The notes below the pieces were generated by a model. That model was given only the letters and a program-made list of their open reading frames with translations, was not told where the DNA came from and did not search any database. The position numbers and the translations under genes were made by a program. Below are positions 8,485 to 17,627 of a stretch of DNA of 64,000 bases, piece after piece (the first letter of the stretch is position 1; each line of letters opens with the position of its first letter). Origin of the DNA: Beijerinckia mobilis (GTDB lineage: Bacteria; Pseudomonadota; Alphaproteobacteria; Rhizobiales; Beijerinckiaceae); NCBI RefSeq assembly GCF_000745425.1, contig NZ_JQJH01000004.1, positions 242,126 through 306,125 on the forward strand, written 5' to 3'.

Positions 8485-10491
8485 TCACACACCTGCTTTT
8501 TCGGCGGATTTGGCCGCCTTGAGCAGGATGCGGGTCAGGCGGCTCGCGAAATGCGGCGCATCGGCGGGCTGCTCTCCCTCCATCAGGCGCGCTTCATCGA
8601 AAAGAAGCCAGATGATGTCTTCAAGCTTCTCCTTGTCGGGACTCGCCAGGTCAGCATTCAATGCCTCGATCAGAGGATGAGCCGGGTTGACCTCGAAGAT
8701 CGGTTTGGCGGCCTTGCCGAGGTGACCGTGTTCCGCCAGCATGCGCTCGACATGCCTGTCGGGGCCGAAATCGGAAGCAACGAGACAGGCCGGGCTTTCC
8801 GACAGGCGGTCGGAAGTGCGCACGTCCTCGACGTTCTCGCCGAGCGTCTGTTTCATGAAGGCGAAGAGCGCGGCGAGGCCGCCGGCATCCGCTGCGGCGG
8901 ATCTATCCTCTTCACCTTCCGCGAGCGGTACGTTCTTGATATCCGCGGCACCCTGGGTGACCGATTTGAACGGCTTGCCGTCGAAGCCGACCGCCGTAGA
9001 GACCCAGAAGGCGTCGATATGGTCGGCAAGCAGCAGCACTTCGATCCCCCGCTTGCGGAAGCCTTCGAGTTGCGGGCTGGCGGCGAGCCGCTTCAGATCA
9101 TCGCCAAGAAGATAATAAATCGCCGTCTGGTTTTCGCGCAGATTGGCGGCATAATCCTTCAATGCGCGTCCGCCATCGGTATGCGTCGAGGTGGCGAAGC
9201 GCGCGATCTTGAACAGGCCGTCGCGCCGCTCGGCGTCCTCGTACAGGCCTTCCTTGATGACGCTGCCGAAATGCTCCCAGATGGTGGCGAATTTTTCCGG
9301 CTCGTTTTCCGAGAGTTTCGTCAGTTCCTGAAGGATGCGGTTGGTGACGCCCTTCTTGATCGCCGCGAAGACTGGGCTTTCCTGAATCATCTCGCGCGAA
9401 ACATTCAGCGGCAGATCGTTCGAATCGACGACCAGGCGGACGAAACGCAGCCAATGCGGCACAAGTTCGGCGTCCTGGGTGATGAGAACGCGGCGGACGT
9501 AAAGCCGTCCGCGCCCCTTGCGCGCGGGATCGAAAAGATCGAACGGCCGCAAGCTCGGGATGAAGGCGAGCACCGTATATTCATGGCGTCCTTCGGCCCG
9601 CCAGTGAATCGTCAGTGCGGGCTCATCGAACTGGCCGGCGACGTCGCGATAGAATTCCGTATATTGTTCAGGCGTGATAGCGCTTTTGGGCTTGGTCCAT
9701 AGCGCGGCGCCATCGGTCAGGCGGCGTGTTTCCTCGCCCTTATTCTCTCCAGCCTTCTCGCCTTCTTCGGTTCCCTCTTCAGGCTTGGCTGGTTCGATGA
9801 TTTCGATCGGCACGGCGAGGGCGCTTGAATGTTCCCGTACGATGCGTTCGATTTCATAAGGTTCGAGATAGTTTTGCGATGCATCGTTGATATGCAGGGT
9901 GACGCGCGTACCGGGGGCCGGCGCGTCCTCGAGCGGGACCGGCACGATGGTAAAGGTGCCCTTGCCGTCGGAGCTCCAGTTGAATGCCTGATCAGAACCA
10001 GCACGGCGGCTCGTGACATCGACTTTGTCGGCGACCATGAAGGCGGAATAAAAGCCGATGCCGAACTGGCCGATCAGATCGCTCGCAGGGCCGGTCTTCT
10101 GCGGCCTATCTGCCTCGGCCTCCCTTTCGGCCTCTTCCTGGACCTCAGCGGTCAGGGTGTCGAGGAAGGCCTTTGTTCCCGAGCGGGCGATCGTGCCGAG
10201 CGAATCCGCGAGATCCTCACGCGTCATGCCGATGCCATTGTCTTCGATCGTCAGCCGGCGATTTTCCTTGTCGGCCTTGATCTTGATCGCGAAGGGAGCG
10301 GGCGCGCGTTCGGGATGAGCTATGGCCTCATAGCGCAATTTCTCGCAGGCATCGGCGCCGTTCGAAAGTAATTCACGTAAAAATATATCACGGTCGGAAT
10401 AGATGGAATGCACCATAAGATGCAAGAGCCTGGCGACATCGGCCTGGAACGCTTGCGATTCTCCAGACTTGTGCTCTGCCGCTTCGGTCAT
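8485..10491 (-). CDS. htpG: HtpG, bacterial Hsp90 chaperone
   Basis: ATP-dependent dimeric chaperone in the cytoplasm. The N-terminal GHKL ATPase shows ELLSNGADACEKLRYEA, the DNGIGMTREDL loop and GQFGIGFYSAFMVADKV. Middle-domain Hsp90 features follow (LPLNVSREMIQ) and a C-terminal dimerisation region. At 668 residues it is longer than the usual 620-635; the extra length is an acidic Glu/Lys/Gly-rich insert (about 235-260, PEEGTEEGEKAGENKGEE) in the linker between N and middle domains, as in eukaryotic Hsp90. AAAGGAGA supports the start. The end overlaps or abuts prmC, suggesting cotranscription. Confidence 0.98.
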   Translation of the reverse strand: MTEAAEHKSGESQAFQADVARLLHLMVHSIYSDRDIFLRELLSNGADACEKLRYEAIAHPERAPAPFAIKIKADKENRRLTIEDNGIGMTREDLADSLGTIARSGTKAFLDTLTAEVQEEAEREAEADRPQKTGPASDLIGQFGIGFYSAFMVADKVDVTSRRAGSDQAFNWSSDGKGTFTIVPVPLEDAPAPGTRVTLHINDASQNYLEPYEIERIVREHSSALAVPIEIIEPAKPEEGTEEGEKAGENKGEETRRLTDGAALWTKPKSAITPEQYTEFYRDVAGQFDEPALTIHWRAEGRHEYTVLAFIPSLRPFDLFDPARKGRGRLYVRRVLITQDAELVPHWLRFVRLVVDSNDLPLNVSREMIQESPVFAAIKKGVTNRILQELTKLSENEPEKFATIWEHFGSVIKEGLYEDAERRDGLFKIARFATSTHTDGGRALKDYAANLRENQTAIYYLLGDDLKRLAASPQLEGFRKRGIEVLLLADHIDAFWVSTAVGFDGKPFKSVTQGAADIKNVPLAEGEEDRSAAADAGGLAALFAFMKQTLGENVEDVRTSDRLSESPACLVASDFGPDRHVERMLAEHGHLGKAAKPIFEVNPAHPLIEALNADLASPDKEKLEDIIWLLFDEARLMEGEQPADAPHFASRLTRILLKAAKSAEKAGV

Positions 10492-10516
10492 GGTCCGCTA
10501 TCTCCTTTAAATAACA

Positions 10517-10543
10517 CAATATGCAAATATGGCATTGACCAAG
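10517..10543 (-). promoter_or_regulatory. Candidate RpoH promoter of htpG
   Basis: On the minus strand CTTGGT and GCATATTG are spaced by 13 bases and end 25 bases before the htpG ATG. This resembles a heat-shock promoter and shares the CTTGG core with the candidate upstream of clpB. Visual match only. Confidence 0.35.
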
Positions 10544-10863
10544 TTGGCACCGATCATGCGATGATGCGTGAAAGGATCGTCAGTGCCATGGACGAGTTCC
10601 GCCGCACGAAGCGACATATTGCGCAAAGTCCATGGATTCAAGGCTACAGCGTTTTGGATCTATCCGGAAACGCTCCAGTCAAAAAACAAGAGTATTTTCA
10701 AGGCTATGGAATCGCGAAGTGATTCAACCTTATCGGAAAATGCTCTAGCGCCTCTTCGGCTCGCTCCGAAACATCCTGTCGAGCAAAAGGAGTGCTTTTT
10801 CAAGATGTTTAAACCGCGAAGCGGTTTTAGCAGATTGAAATATGCTCTAAACAGCCTTGTGTG

Positions 10864-10891
10864 AAAAAACCAAGACTGATCTTGGTTTTTT
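10864..10891. terminator. Perfect A/T-flanked hairpin, orphan terminator
   Basis: AAAAAACCAAGA, CTGA loop, TCTTGGTTTTTT: a perfect 12-bp inverted repeat with A-run and T-run, a textbook bidirectional terminator. Neither flanking gene is transcribed toward it, so it may end an unannotated small RNA. Confidence 0.75.
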
Positions 10892-11273
10892 CTTGTGCGC
10901 CATCAATGCAGCCGAGAACCTTGATGAAATCAGAATTTAAAGAAAGTTGCTTCTCATAAATCTCGAACTGCGCCATTTACTCGATTGATTCCTTTGGAGA
11001 TATATCCTCGCAAGGCAGGCCGCGTGTGGGCGGAATCTCCTCGATCTTGACCGCTATGATAAGACATTGAAGCAGCGCCGCATATTCCACCGGCCGGCAT
11101 ATCGCTGGCGCCATAAGGTGGCCGCCAAAATGCGGGAATGTGTTGCGAGAGACCCCTTACGGCGGGGAATAATGTTCAACTAAGCAAGACAACAGGTTCG
11201 TTTCGTAACACACTGATTCATCAACCATAAGGCGTTTTGGTACCTGCCAAAGCGATGCGACAGGACAAGCGAA

Positions 11274-12431
11274 TTGCGTATTCTCATTTCGATCCATCAC
11301 GAGCTCGACCGGAATGCGGGAGCGCCCGGAGCGACCTGGCGCCTTTCCGAAGCCTATCGCGCGCTAGGCCATGATGTCGATCTCCTGTGTTTCGACGATA
11401 TGACTGGCTCGGAAGGAACGAAACGATACCGTTTTCCGTGGTTCATCGCGTCGGAAATCGCGAGGCGCCCTGCCTATGATGTCTATGATCTTTCTTCGGG
11501 TGATGGATGGATTGTCGAAGCGTTGCGGCGGATGATCCTGCATGAACGCCCGGGCCAAAGCTCGCTCGTCGTCGCGCGCAGCCATGGTCTTGAACATGTC
11601 GTGCATGAAAGTCTGGTCGAAGATGCCCGTCAGACAGGTCAGAAATTGTCCTGGAAATATCCGATCTACAACGGCGGTTTCCGTTTGTGGGAATGCCGGC
11701 AATCCTTCAGGAATGCGGACCTTTCCCTTTTCCTCAACCAGTTCGATATTGATTACGCTGTCGAGAAACTGAAGGTTCCGCGCGAACGCACGGCGCTGGT
11801 GATCAATGGCGTCGATGATCCATTCATTCGGCGCGCACGAGAACTCGTGGCTGAGGGGAATATGGATCGTCCCCCCGTTGGCCCGAGACATGTTGCCTTT
11901 ATCGGAACCTATATCGATCGCAAGGGCATTCGTTTTTTGCGTGATGCCATGGTTTCCGTGATGACGCGCTATAGCGATGCAACCCTTGGCTTTTTCGGCA
12001 CCGGTGTCGATGATCAGACTATTCTCGATGATTATCCCGAGGCGCTCCGGGAGCGGATCAAGATCACGCGCCGTTACAACAATCAGCAATTGCCGCAACT
12101 CCTGAAAGATTACCATATTCAGGCTTTTCCGTCGCTCACGGAAGGTTTTCCTCTGTCGCCGATCGAGGCGATGTCCTGCGGTCTCGTCCCCATCATTTCC
12201 GATATTCCCGGACCGACAGGCATTGTCGCGCAGGAAAAGAATGGATTGGTCGTGCCTCGCGCCGACACCGAAAGCCTCATCGCCGCGATAACGCGATTGA
12301 TGGATCATCCCGACCTCTGGACGCGACTGCGCGCGACGGGCCTTGCCGGAATCGGCAAATTTGCCTGGAAAACCATCGCCGTGGATACGCTCAAACTTTA
12401 TGAGCAATTTCTCCACGACCGATCGCGATGA
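11274..12431 (+). CDS. Glycosyltransferase, GT4-like (GT-B fold)
   Basis: Probable retaining sugar transferase acting on envelope or capsular glycans at the inner membrane face. The N-terminal domain begins RILISIHHELD with a Gly-containing acceptor loop (RNAGAPGATWRLSEAY). The C-terminal domain has HVAFIGTYIDRKGIRFL and the E-x7-E donor motif in LTEGFPLSPIEAMSCGLVPI. Its 385 residues are typical. The frame starts at TTG, preceded by AGGA at a suitable distance; no in-frame ATG lies near the conserved N-terminus. No polysaccharide genes are adjacent, so the sugar and acceptor are unknown. Confidence 0.85.
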   Translation: MRILISIHHELDRNAGAPGATWRLSEAYRALGHDVDLLCFDDMTGSEGTKRYRFPWFIASEIARRPAYDVYDLSSGDGWIVEALRRMILHERPGQSSLVVARSHGLEHVVHESLVEDARQTGQKLSWKYPIYNGGFRLWECRQSFRNADLSLFLNQFDIDYAVEKLKVPRERTALVINGVDDPFIRRARELVAEGNMDRPPVGPRHVAFIGTYIDRKGIRFLRDAMVSVMTRYSDATLGFFGTGVDDQTILDDYPEALRERIKITRRYNNQQLPQLLKDYHIQAFPSLTEGFPLSPIEAMSCGLVPIISDIPGPTGIVAQEKNGLVVPRADTESLIAAITRLMDHPDLWTRLRATGLAGIGKFAWKTIAVDTLKLYEQFLHDRSR

Positions 12432-12559
12432 GGGAAAGCCGTCGCGATCAACGCGCTTTGGGGCGATGCGAATTGGCCCTTGGCCTGGAATTGGCTTTGG
12501 ACTAGCATCTTATTTTTCAAGGCGATTTCGCTCGAAGAGGCTTGGGCAGGAGGCTGAGA

Positions 12560-12658
12560 GTGCTTTCGATCCTGATGGATCGTTTCGCATTCCAGCTTGT
12601 TGAAAATGCTGCGAGTTTCTTGGTGGAGCGGTTCCAGATCCATCGGAAACGCTCTAAC
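12560..12658. repeat. Mosaic repeat, diverged copy
   Basis: Contains TTGAAAATGCTGCGAG followed by GGAGCGGTTCCAGATCC and ATCGGAAACGCTCT, matching the two-module layout of the element at 40852-40955 with substitutions. It lies between the glycosyltransferase and the DUF2794 gene. Confidence 0.55.
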
Positions 12659-12684
12659 TTGGGCCGAGAATGCAGGACAGGCCG

Positions 12685-13098
12685 ATGAACGATATGTCGG
12701 AGGGCGACGATAAGCAGCCGCTTGGCCTCAACCGGCCAAAATCTTCCGCCAGGCTAACTGGTGTCCCTTCCGATCCCGCCGGGCAGGCAAATGCGGCTGA
12801 GATCGTTTCCTTCGATCGCAATGAATTGCGGGAGATTCTCAATCTTTACGGCCGCAAGGTGGCCGAGGGCGAGTGGCGCGATTACGCCCTTGATTTGATG
12901 CCGCAAAAGGCGGTTTTCTCGATTTTCCGCCGTGCCTCTGAAATGCCTCTCTACCGTATCGAGAAAAATCCAAAGCTTGCGCGAAAGCAGGGTGCCTTCA
13001 GCGTGATCACGCAGACGGGCCTCATCCTGAAGCGCGGCCATGAATTGAAGCGGGTGATCGATGTTCTCGACAGGAAGCTGAAACTGGTCTCGGGATGA
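12685..13098 (+). CDS. DUF2794 domain protein
   Basis: Small soluble protein conserved in Hyphomicrobiales, function unknown. After a variable, polar N-terminus (about 40 residues) comes the conserved domain: FDRNELREILNLYGRKVAEG, EWRDYALDLMPQKAVFS, EMPLYRIEKNPKLARKQGAF and a basic C-terminus. The start at 12685 follows AGGAC at good spacing; an ATG five codons upstream (12670) is the alternative. A terminator shared with the converging Bax inhibitor gene follows. Single-gene transcription is likely. Confidence 0.9.
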   Translation: MNDMSEGDDKQPLGLNRPKSSARLTGVPSDPAGQANAAEIVSFDRNELREILNLYGRKVAEGEWRDYALDLMPQKAVFSIFRRASEMPLYRIEKNPKLARKQGAFSVITQTGLILKRGHELKRVIDVLDRKLKLVSG

Positions 13099-13160
13099 AT
13101 GCGCCTTCGTCGCTGACACCGGGAATTCACGAGAGTTTGTTGCGGTAAGCATCAATGAAA

Positions 13161-13183
13161 AAAGGCCCCGGTGAGGGGCCTTT
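13161..13183. terminator. Bidirectional terminator
   Basis: AAAGGCCCC / GGGGCCTTT stem with a short GGTGA loop, A-run on the left and CATTTTT on the right. It sits between the converging DUF2794 and Bax inhibitor-1 genes and can serve both. Confidence 0.85.
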
Positions 13184-13208
13184 CATTTTTCGGATTTGCG
13201 CCGGAGGA

Positions 13209-13979
13209 TTAGTCGTTGCGCGTGCCGGTCAACATCAGCAGCGACTGGAAGATGTTGATGAAATCGAGATAGAGCATCAAAGCGCCATTGACCGATTTCT
13301 TGGTCGCGACTTCATAGCCGTCGCTTTCATAATACATCGACTTGATCGCCTGTGTGTCCCAGGCGGTGAGGCCGGAGAAGATCAGCACCGAGAGGATCGA
13401 CAGGCCGAACTGGAAGGCGGTGCTCTGGACGAACAGGTTGACGAGGCTGGCGATGATGAGGCCGATCAGGCCCATGACCAGGAACGAACCGATCGGCGAG
13501 AGATCCCGCTTCGTGGTGTAGCCATAAAGGCTGAGGCCGCCGAAGGCCGCCGCCGTGATGAAGAAGGCCCGCGCGACCGAGGTGCCGGTGAATACCAGCA
13601 GCAGAGTCGAAAGCGACAGACCCATTGTCGCGGCAAAGGCGAAGAACAGCGTCCGCGCGGTCGAGGCCGCCATCTGTTCTATGCGGAAAGAGAAGAACAG
13701 GACGAAGCCGAGCGGCGCCAGCATGACGAGCCATTTCAGCGGTGTCGTGTAAAGGGCCTGACCGAAGGGCGTGAGGCCAATGATATGGCCGCTTGCGTCA
13801 TGGACCACCGCCAGCATGTTCGCGCCGAGCGCGACAAGACCGGTGAGGGCAAGACCAATGACCATATTGTTGTAGACGCCCAGCATATAGGCGCGCAGAC
13901 CCTGATCGATTGTGGTGCGACCGGCCCCTGCCAGACCCTGCCCCCAGCGGGCGCTAACGTTGCGGTCGAAATCAGACAT
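13209..13979 (-). CDS. Bax inhibitor-1/YccA family membrane protein
   Basis: Polytopic inner-membrane protein of 256 residues with about seven hydrophobic segments, beginning near MVIGLALTGLVALGANML after a soluble N-terminal 40 residues. The family (TMBIM/BsYetJ, YccA, YbhL) includes pH-sensitive calcium leak channels and, in E. coli, an FtsH modulator. The C-terminal part with DTQAIKSMYY and LYLDFINIFQSLL is the conserved aspartate-containing family end. GAGGAAAT precedes ATG. It appears monocistronic. Which of the family activities applies here cannot be told from sequence. Confidence 0.92.
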   Translation of the reverse strand: MSDFDRNVSARWGQGLAGAGRTTIDQGLRAYMLGVYNNMVIGLALTGLVALGANMLAVVHDASGHIIGLTPFGQALYTTPLKWLVMLAPLGFVLFFSFRIEQMAASTARTLFFAFAATMGLSLSTLLLVFTGTSVARAFFITAAAFGGLSLYGYTTKRDLSPIGSFLVMGLIGLIIASLVNLFVQSTAFQFGLSILSVLIFSGLTAWDTQAIKSMYYESDGYEVATKKSVNGALMLYLDFINIFQSLLMLTGTRND

Positions 13980-14275
13980 GATTTCCTCAAAAGTTGACGA
14001 GGTTGGAGCGTCAAACCCTTTTTGCGTCGACGCCAGACCGAAACCAGAAGCATGGAGCCCAATATTTCATGCGCATCATGCCCGGTGCCATCGATCATTT
14101 ACCTCTATGGCTCTATATCAGAGATAATATGGCGCAAACCCTCATGGAGACAAGTACCCGCTCCATGAACTCTCCTTAACCTTGGCATGATGTTACCGGC
14201 GGAGAAACCGTCGGGCATGTTTCGGGTTTCGCACGCATTCGCCAAAGCCTTGCGGGGGCAGGAGAATGCACGCCG

Positions 14276-16858
14276 TCAAAGATCGCGTAGATAGGGGGCA
14301 GGCTTCTGGCCAAGAACGCGCCACGTTCCGATCAATCCCAGAATGATGGTGAGCACTAGCGCTCCGAAGGCGGCAGCAAGCGCCTGAGGCCAGAGCCAGA
14401 CGAACGAAAGATGCATGAGTCGCGTCGTGATCAGCGAAGCGGCGAAGCCGCCCGCGACAACGCCAAAAAGGGCCGTCAGCAAACCGATCACGCCATATTC
14501 CAACAGCAATATGGCAAGCAGTGTCTGACGCGTTGCGCCGAGCACTTTCAGGATGACGGCATCGCGTAGCCGCGCCTGGTGTCCTGCGGCCAAAGCACCT
14601 GAAAGGACGAGGACGGAGGAGAGAAGCGCAATGCCCGACAGGCCGCGAATGGCCAGCGCCAACTGCGACACGGCATTGCTGATCGCGTCGAGCGCCTCCT
14701 TCACCCGCAGGCTGGTCACGTTCGGAAAGTGTGCCGCCGCCTGGCGGGCGATTTCGGCGGCTGCGGGATCGTCGGGGCCGCCGGGCAGCGTCAGGGTCGC
14801 GAGTTCCGAAATCGGCGCGCCGGCGAAGCTCGAGGGAGAAAAGACCAGCACGAAATTGATGCCGAAACTTTGCCAGTTCACCCGCCGCAGATTGGCGATT
14901 CGTGCCTCGATTTCGCGCCCGAGCACATTGACGGTCAGGATATCGCCGACCTTCAGTCCCAATCCATGAGCAACCTCGGTTTCCATCGAGACAAGTGGCG
15001 GCCCCTTGTAATCCTGGGGCCACCATTGCCCTTCGGAGAGCGTGGAGCCTTGCGGCAGCGTCTCGGAGAATGTGATGCCGCGATCGCCCTGCAGCGCCCA
15101 GGCCGCTTCCGGCGCCGGGGTGACACTTTCGGCCGGCCGGCCAGCGAGAGCGATGATTCTGCCCCGCAGCATGGGAACGAGTTCAATATCTCCTTCGGGA
15201 GCGCGTTGTTCGAGGAATTCTATGAAGGACGGGACTTCGGCGCTCTGCACATTGATGAAGAAGAGGCTCGGCGTCTTCTGCCGCAACCCATAGTCCAGTA
15301 CATTATGCAGATTGCCGTCGATGAGGGTTAAAGCGACGAGCAGCGCCAGCCCGAGGCCGAGAGAGAGCACGATGGAAGGGGTCGGTGCACCGGGCCGGCC
15401 GATATTGGCGAGCGCCAGCCGTTGCACGAGATAGGGCGCATGGTGGATTCTTCTCGTGCTCCACATGATGAGGAAGGCGACGGCCCGCAACAGAAGGAAG
15501 GAGCCGATAACCGCAACGGTAAACAGCAAGGTCACGCGCCGGTCGATGGAAAAGCCGAACAACATTGCAAAGAGCAGGAGACCCGTGAGCGCGGTCAGGG
15601 CGAGATAAACCGGTCTTGGCCGGGCAGGCAGCGGATCGATTGTTTCCCTGAACAGAGCCGCCACCGGTATGTCATGCGCTCGCCCGAGCGGCGCGAGCGA
15701 GAAAAGAAGCGCCGTCAAAAGGCCATAGAGGGCGCCGCTGACAATGGTGCCGGGATAAAAGCCGGCTTCGGCCGGGAAGGGCAGTACGGCCGAAAAGAGC
15801 GGCAGGAGGAAGGGCAGGGCCGTGCCGATCAGGGCTCCGATAGCAATGCCAATCAAAGTGATCAGCATGACTTCCGTCAGCATGAGCAGGAAGACGGCGG
15901 AACCCGGAGCCCCGAGTGCCTTCAAAGTGGCGATCACCGGTTTTTTGCGGGCGATGAAGGCATGGATCGCATTGGCGACACCGACCCCGCCAATCAGCAG
16001 CGAGGTGAGTCCGACGAGCGTGAGGAATTGCGTGAACCGCTCAAGGTTCCGGTTGAATTGTGGGGAGATGTTCTCGCGCGTGCGAATTTCCCAGCCGACA
16101 CGCGGAAAATGCTCCTTGGCGTCGGTGACGAAACGATTGAGCTCCTCGGCAGAGGCGAGGGAGGCGGGATTCCCCGGGGCGGCAGGAAGAATGATGCGAT
16201 AAAACCAATGGACCAGTGCGCCGGGAGCGAGCAGGGAAGTGGACCGCAACGCGGCTTCGCTCATGAGGACACGCGGGCCGAAGCCGAGACCGCCGGTGAG
16301 ACGATCAGGTTCGCGCGTCAGCGTCGCACGCAGAACGAAGGTTCGATCGCCGATTTGAACAATGTCTCCGGTCTTGAGGCCGAGCCGCGTCAGGAGCTCC
16401 GGATCCGCGGCTATGCCGAAGGCTCCGTCGCGATTCTCCAGAATCTCGGACAAGGGTTGCGCGGGATTGAGCGAAACCGTGCCCGTGAGCGGATAGGCAT
16501 TATCGACGGCCTTGATCTCGATGAGTAGAGCCTCGCCGGAATCGTTGCGGGCCATCGCGCGCAAAGTCGCGATCCGGGACAGTCTTCCGTGGCTGCGTAG
16601 AAAGTTTTCTTCCACTGCTCCCAGCTCATGCTGGACTGTCTCGAAGGTGGCATCCCCGCCAAGAATGATGCGCCCCTGCGCTGCGAGACCAGCTTCGAGC
16701 GCTCGCGACAAAGCCGAAACGCCGGTGATGGCGCCGACCCCCAAAGCGATACAGGTGAGGAAGATTCCAAACCCGCGAAGGCCACCGCGCAAATCACGCA
16801 GAGCGAGCCGCAGCAGGAGCCTGTATCCGTGCGCCGGCCGGGAAAGAGACAGGAACAT
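14276..16858 (-). CDS. FtsX-like ABC transporter permease (YbbP type)
   Basis: Large inner-membrane permease of 860 residues. The first transmembrane helix (about 25-45) precedes a periplasmic MacB-like domain. Three helices follow around 265-390 (LIGGVGVANAIHAFIARK), then a central pair of helices near 420-470. A second periplasmic domain and three C-terminal FtsX-type helices close the protein, including GALAAGHQARLRDAVILKVLGA. This duplicated layout is that of E. coli YbbP. It is 37 bases downstream of the ATPase gene, forming an exporter pair, and divergent from tesA as in the ybbAP-tesA group. The substrate is unknown; a lipid- or envelope-linked role is inferred from tesA. Confidence 0.92.
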   Translation of the reverse strand: MFLSLSRPAHGYRLLLRLALRDLRGGLRGFGIFLTCIALGVGAITGVSALSRALEAGLAAQGRIILGGDATFETVQHELGAVEENFLRSHGRLSRIATLRAMARNDSGEALLIEIKAVDNAYPLTGTVSLNPAQPLSEILENRDGAFGIAADPELLTRLGLKTGDIVQIGDRTFVLRATLTREPDRLTGGLGFGPRVLMSEAALRSTSLLAPGALVHWFYRIILPAAPGNPASLASAEELNRFVTDAKEHFPRVGWEIRTRENISPQFNRNLERFTQFLTLVGLTSLLIGGVGVANAIHAFIARKKPVIATLKALGAPGSAVFLLMLTEVMLITLIGIAIGALIGTALPFLLPLFSAVLPFPAEAGFYPGTIVSGALYGLLTALLFSLAPLGRAHDIPVAALFRETIDPLPARPRPVYLALTALTGLLLFAMLFGFSIDRRVTLLFTVAVIGSFLLLRAVAFLIMWSTRRIHHAPYLVQRLALANIGRPGAPTPSIVLSLGLGLALLVALTLIDGNLHNVLDYGLRQKTPSLFFINVQSAEVPSFIEFLEQRAPEGDIELVPMLRGRIIALAGRPAESVTPAPEAAWALQGDRGITFSETLPQGSTLSEGQWWPQDYKGPPLVSMETEVAHGLGLKVGDILTVNVLGREIEARIANLRRVNWQSFGINFVLVFSPSSFAGAPISELATLTLPGGPDDPAAAEIARQAAAHFPNVTSLRVKEALDAISNAVSQLALAIRGLSGIALLSSVLVLSGALAAGHQARLRDAVILKVLGATRQTLLAILLLEYGVIGLLTALFGVVAGGFAASLITTRLMHLSFVWLWPQALAAAFGALVLTIILGLIGTWRVLGQKPAPYLRDL

Positions 16859-16895
16859 TATGAGGCCTTAGGCTCGACCGATGGGAAAGTAAGGA

Positions 16896-17627
16896 TCAAT
16901 GCGGCGCCGTGGCGGAGGTCACGGCAGTGGTGGTGGCGTCGGTTTCGATTTCTCCCGAGCGTAGTGGAATCTTCCGGTCGCAGCGCTCGGCAAGGGCGAG
17001 ATCATGAGTGACGAGGACCAGGGTCGCGCCCCTTTCGCGCCGCAGCGCGAACATCAGATCGATGATTTCGGTGCCCGTCGCACCATCGAGATTGCCGGTG
17101 GGTTCGTCTGCGATGAGAATGGACGGGGCCGGCGCCAGAGCGCGGGCAAGCGCGACGCGCTGCTGTTCACCGCCTGATAATTGCGCCGGATAATGATCGC
17201 GCCGGTGTGCGAGGCCGACGGCGGCGAGTTCGGCGGCAGCCTGTTCAAAGGGCCGTGGCCGCCCCGCGAGTTCGAGCGGAATTGCGACATTTTCAAGCGC
17301 GGTCATGGTCGGAATGAGGTGGAAGCTTTGAAACACGATGCCGATTTTCTCGCCGCGGAAACGGGCGAGCCTATCCTCATCCAAAGTCGCGAGCGCCTGT
17401 CCGTCGATTTTGAGGTCTCCGCGATCTGGACGTTCCAGCCCAGCCATGACCATCAGCAAGGTGGATTTGCCGGAGCCTGATGGCCCGACGAGGCCGATGG
17501 TCTCCCCCTGAGCGATCTGCAGGCTGATTCCCTTCAGAATATGGACGCGGGCCGCTCCCTGGCCCAGGCTCAGATGCACGTTGTGAAGTTCGATGGCGGC
17601 CGGCCCTGTCTTTTTGGCCTGTTGCAT
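16896..17627 (-). CDS. ABC transporter ATP-binding protein (YbbA/LolD type)
   Basis: Cytoplasmic ATPase partner of the downstream permease. It has Walker A GPSGSGKSTLL, Q-loop IGIVFQSFHLIP, signature LSGGEQQRVALARAL, Walker B ILIADEPTGNLD and the H-switch VTHDLAL. The start at 17627 (MQQAKKTG) gives 243 residues, close to the family's usual 225-235. The frame is open to 17885, but that extension has no family-like sequence. A GTG a few codons upstream is another candidate because GAGG precedes it. It shares a divergent promoter region with tesA. Confidence 0.93.
   Translation of the reverse strand: MQQAKKTGPAAIELHNVHLSLGQGAARVHILKGISLQIAQGETIGLVGPSGSGKSTLLMVMAGLERPDRGDLKIDGQALATLDEDRLARFRGEKIGIVFQSFHLIPTMTALENVAIPLELAGRPRPFEQAAAELAAVGLAHRRDHYPAQLSGGEQQRVALARALAPAPSILIADEPTGNLDGATGTEIIDLMFALRRERGATLVLVTHDLALAERCDRKIPLRSGEIETDATTTAVTSATAPH

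Larger units (their letters stand above)
10492..11273. other. Intergenic region htpG/glycosyltransferase with repeats and an orphan terminator
   Basis: Divergent upstream region of two genes. It holds diverged copies of the mosaic repeat family (around 10650-10850, e.g. TATCCGGAAACGCTCC and CGGAAAATGCTCTAGCG), the hairpin listed separately at 10864-10891, and presumably both promoters. No protein-coding frame with credible composition was found; the frames of 98-104 codons here run through the repeats. Confidence 0.6.

Noticed and set aside
15422..16528. Open frame of 368 codons on the plus strand
   Set aside because: Antisense to the ABC permease, highly charged, with no credible start.
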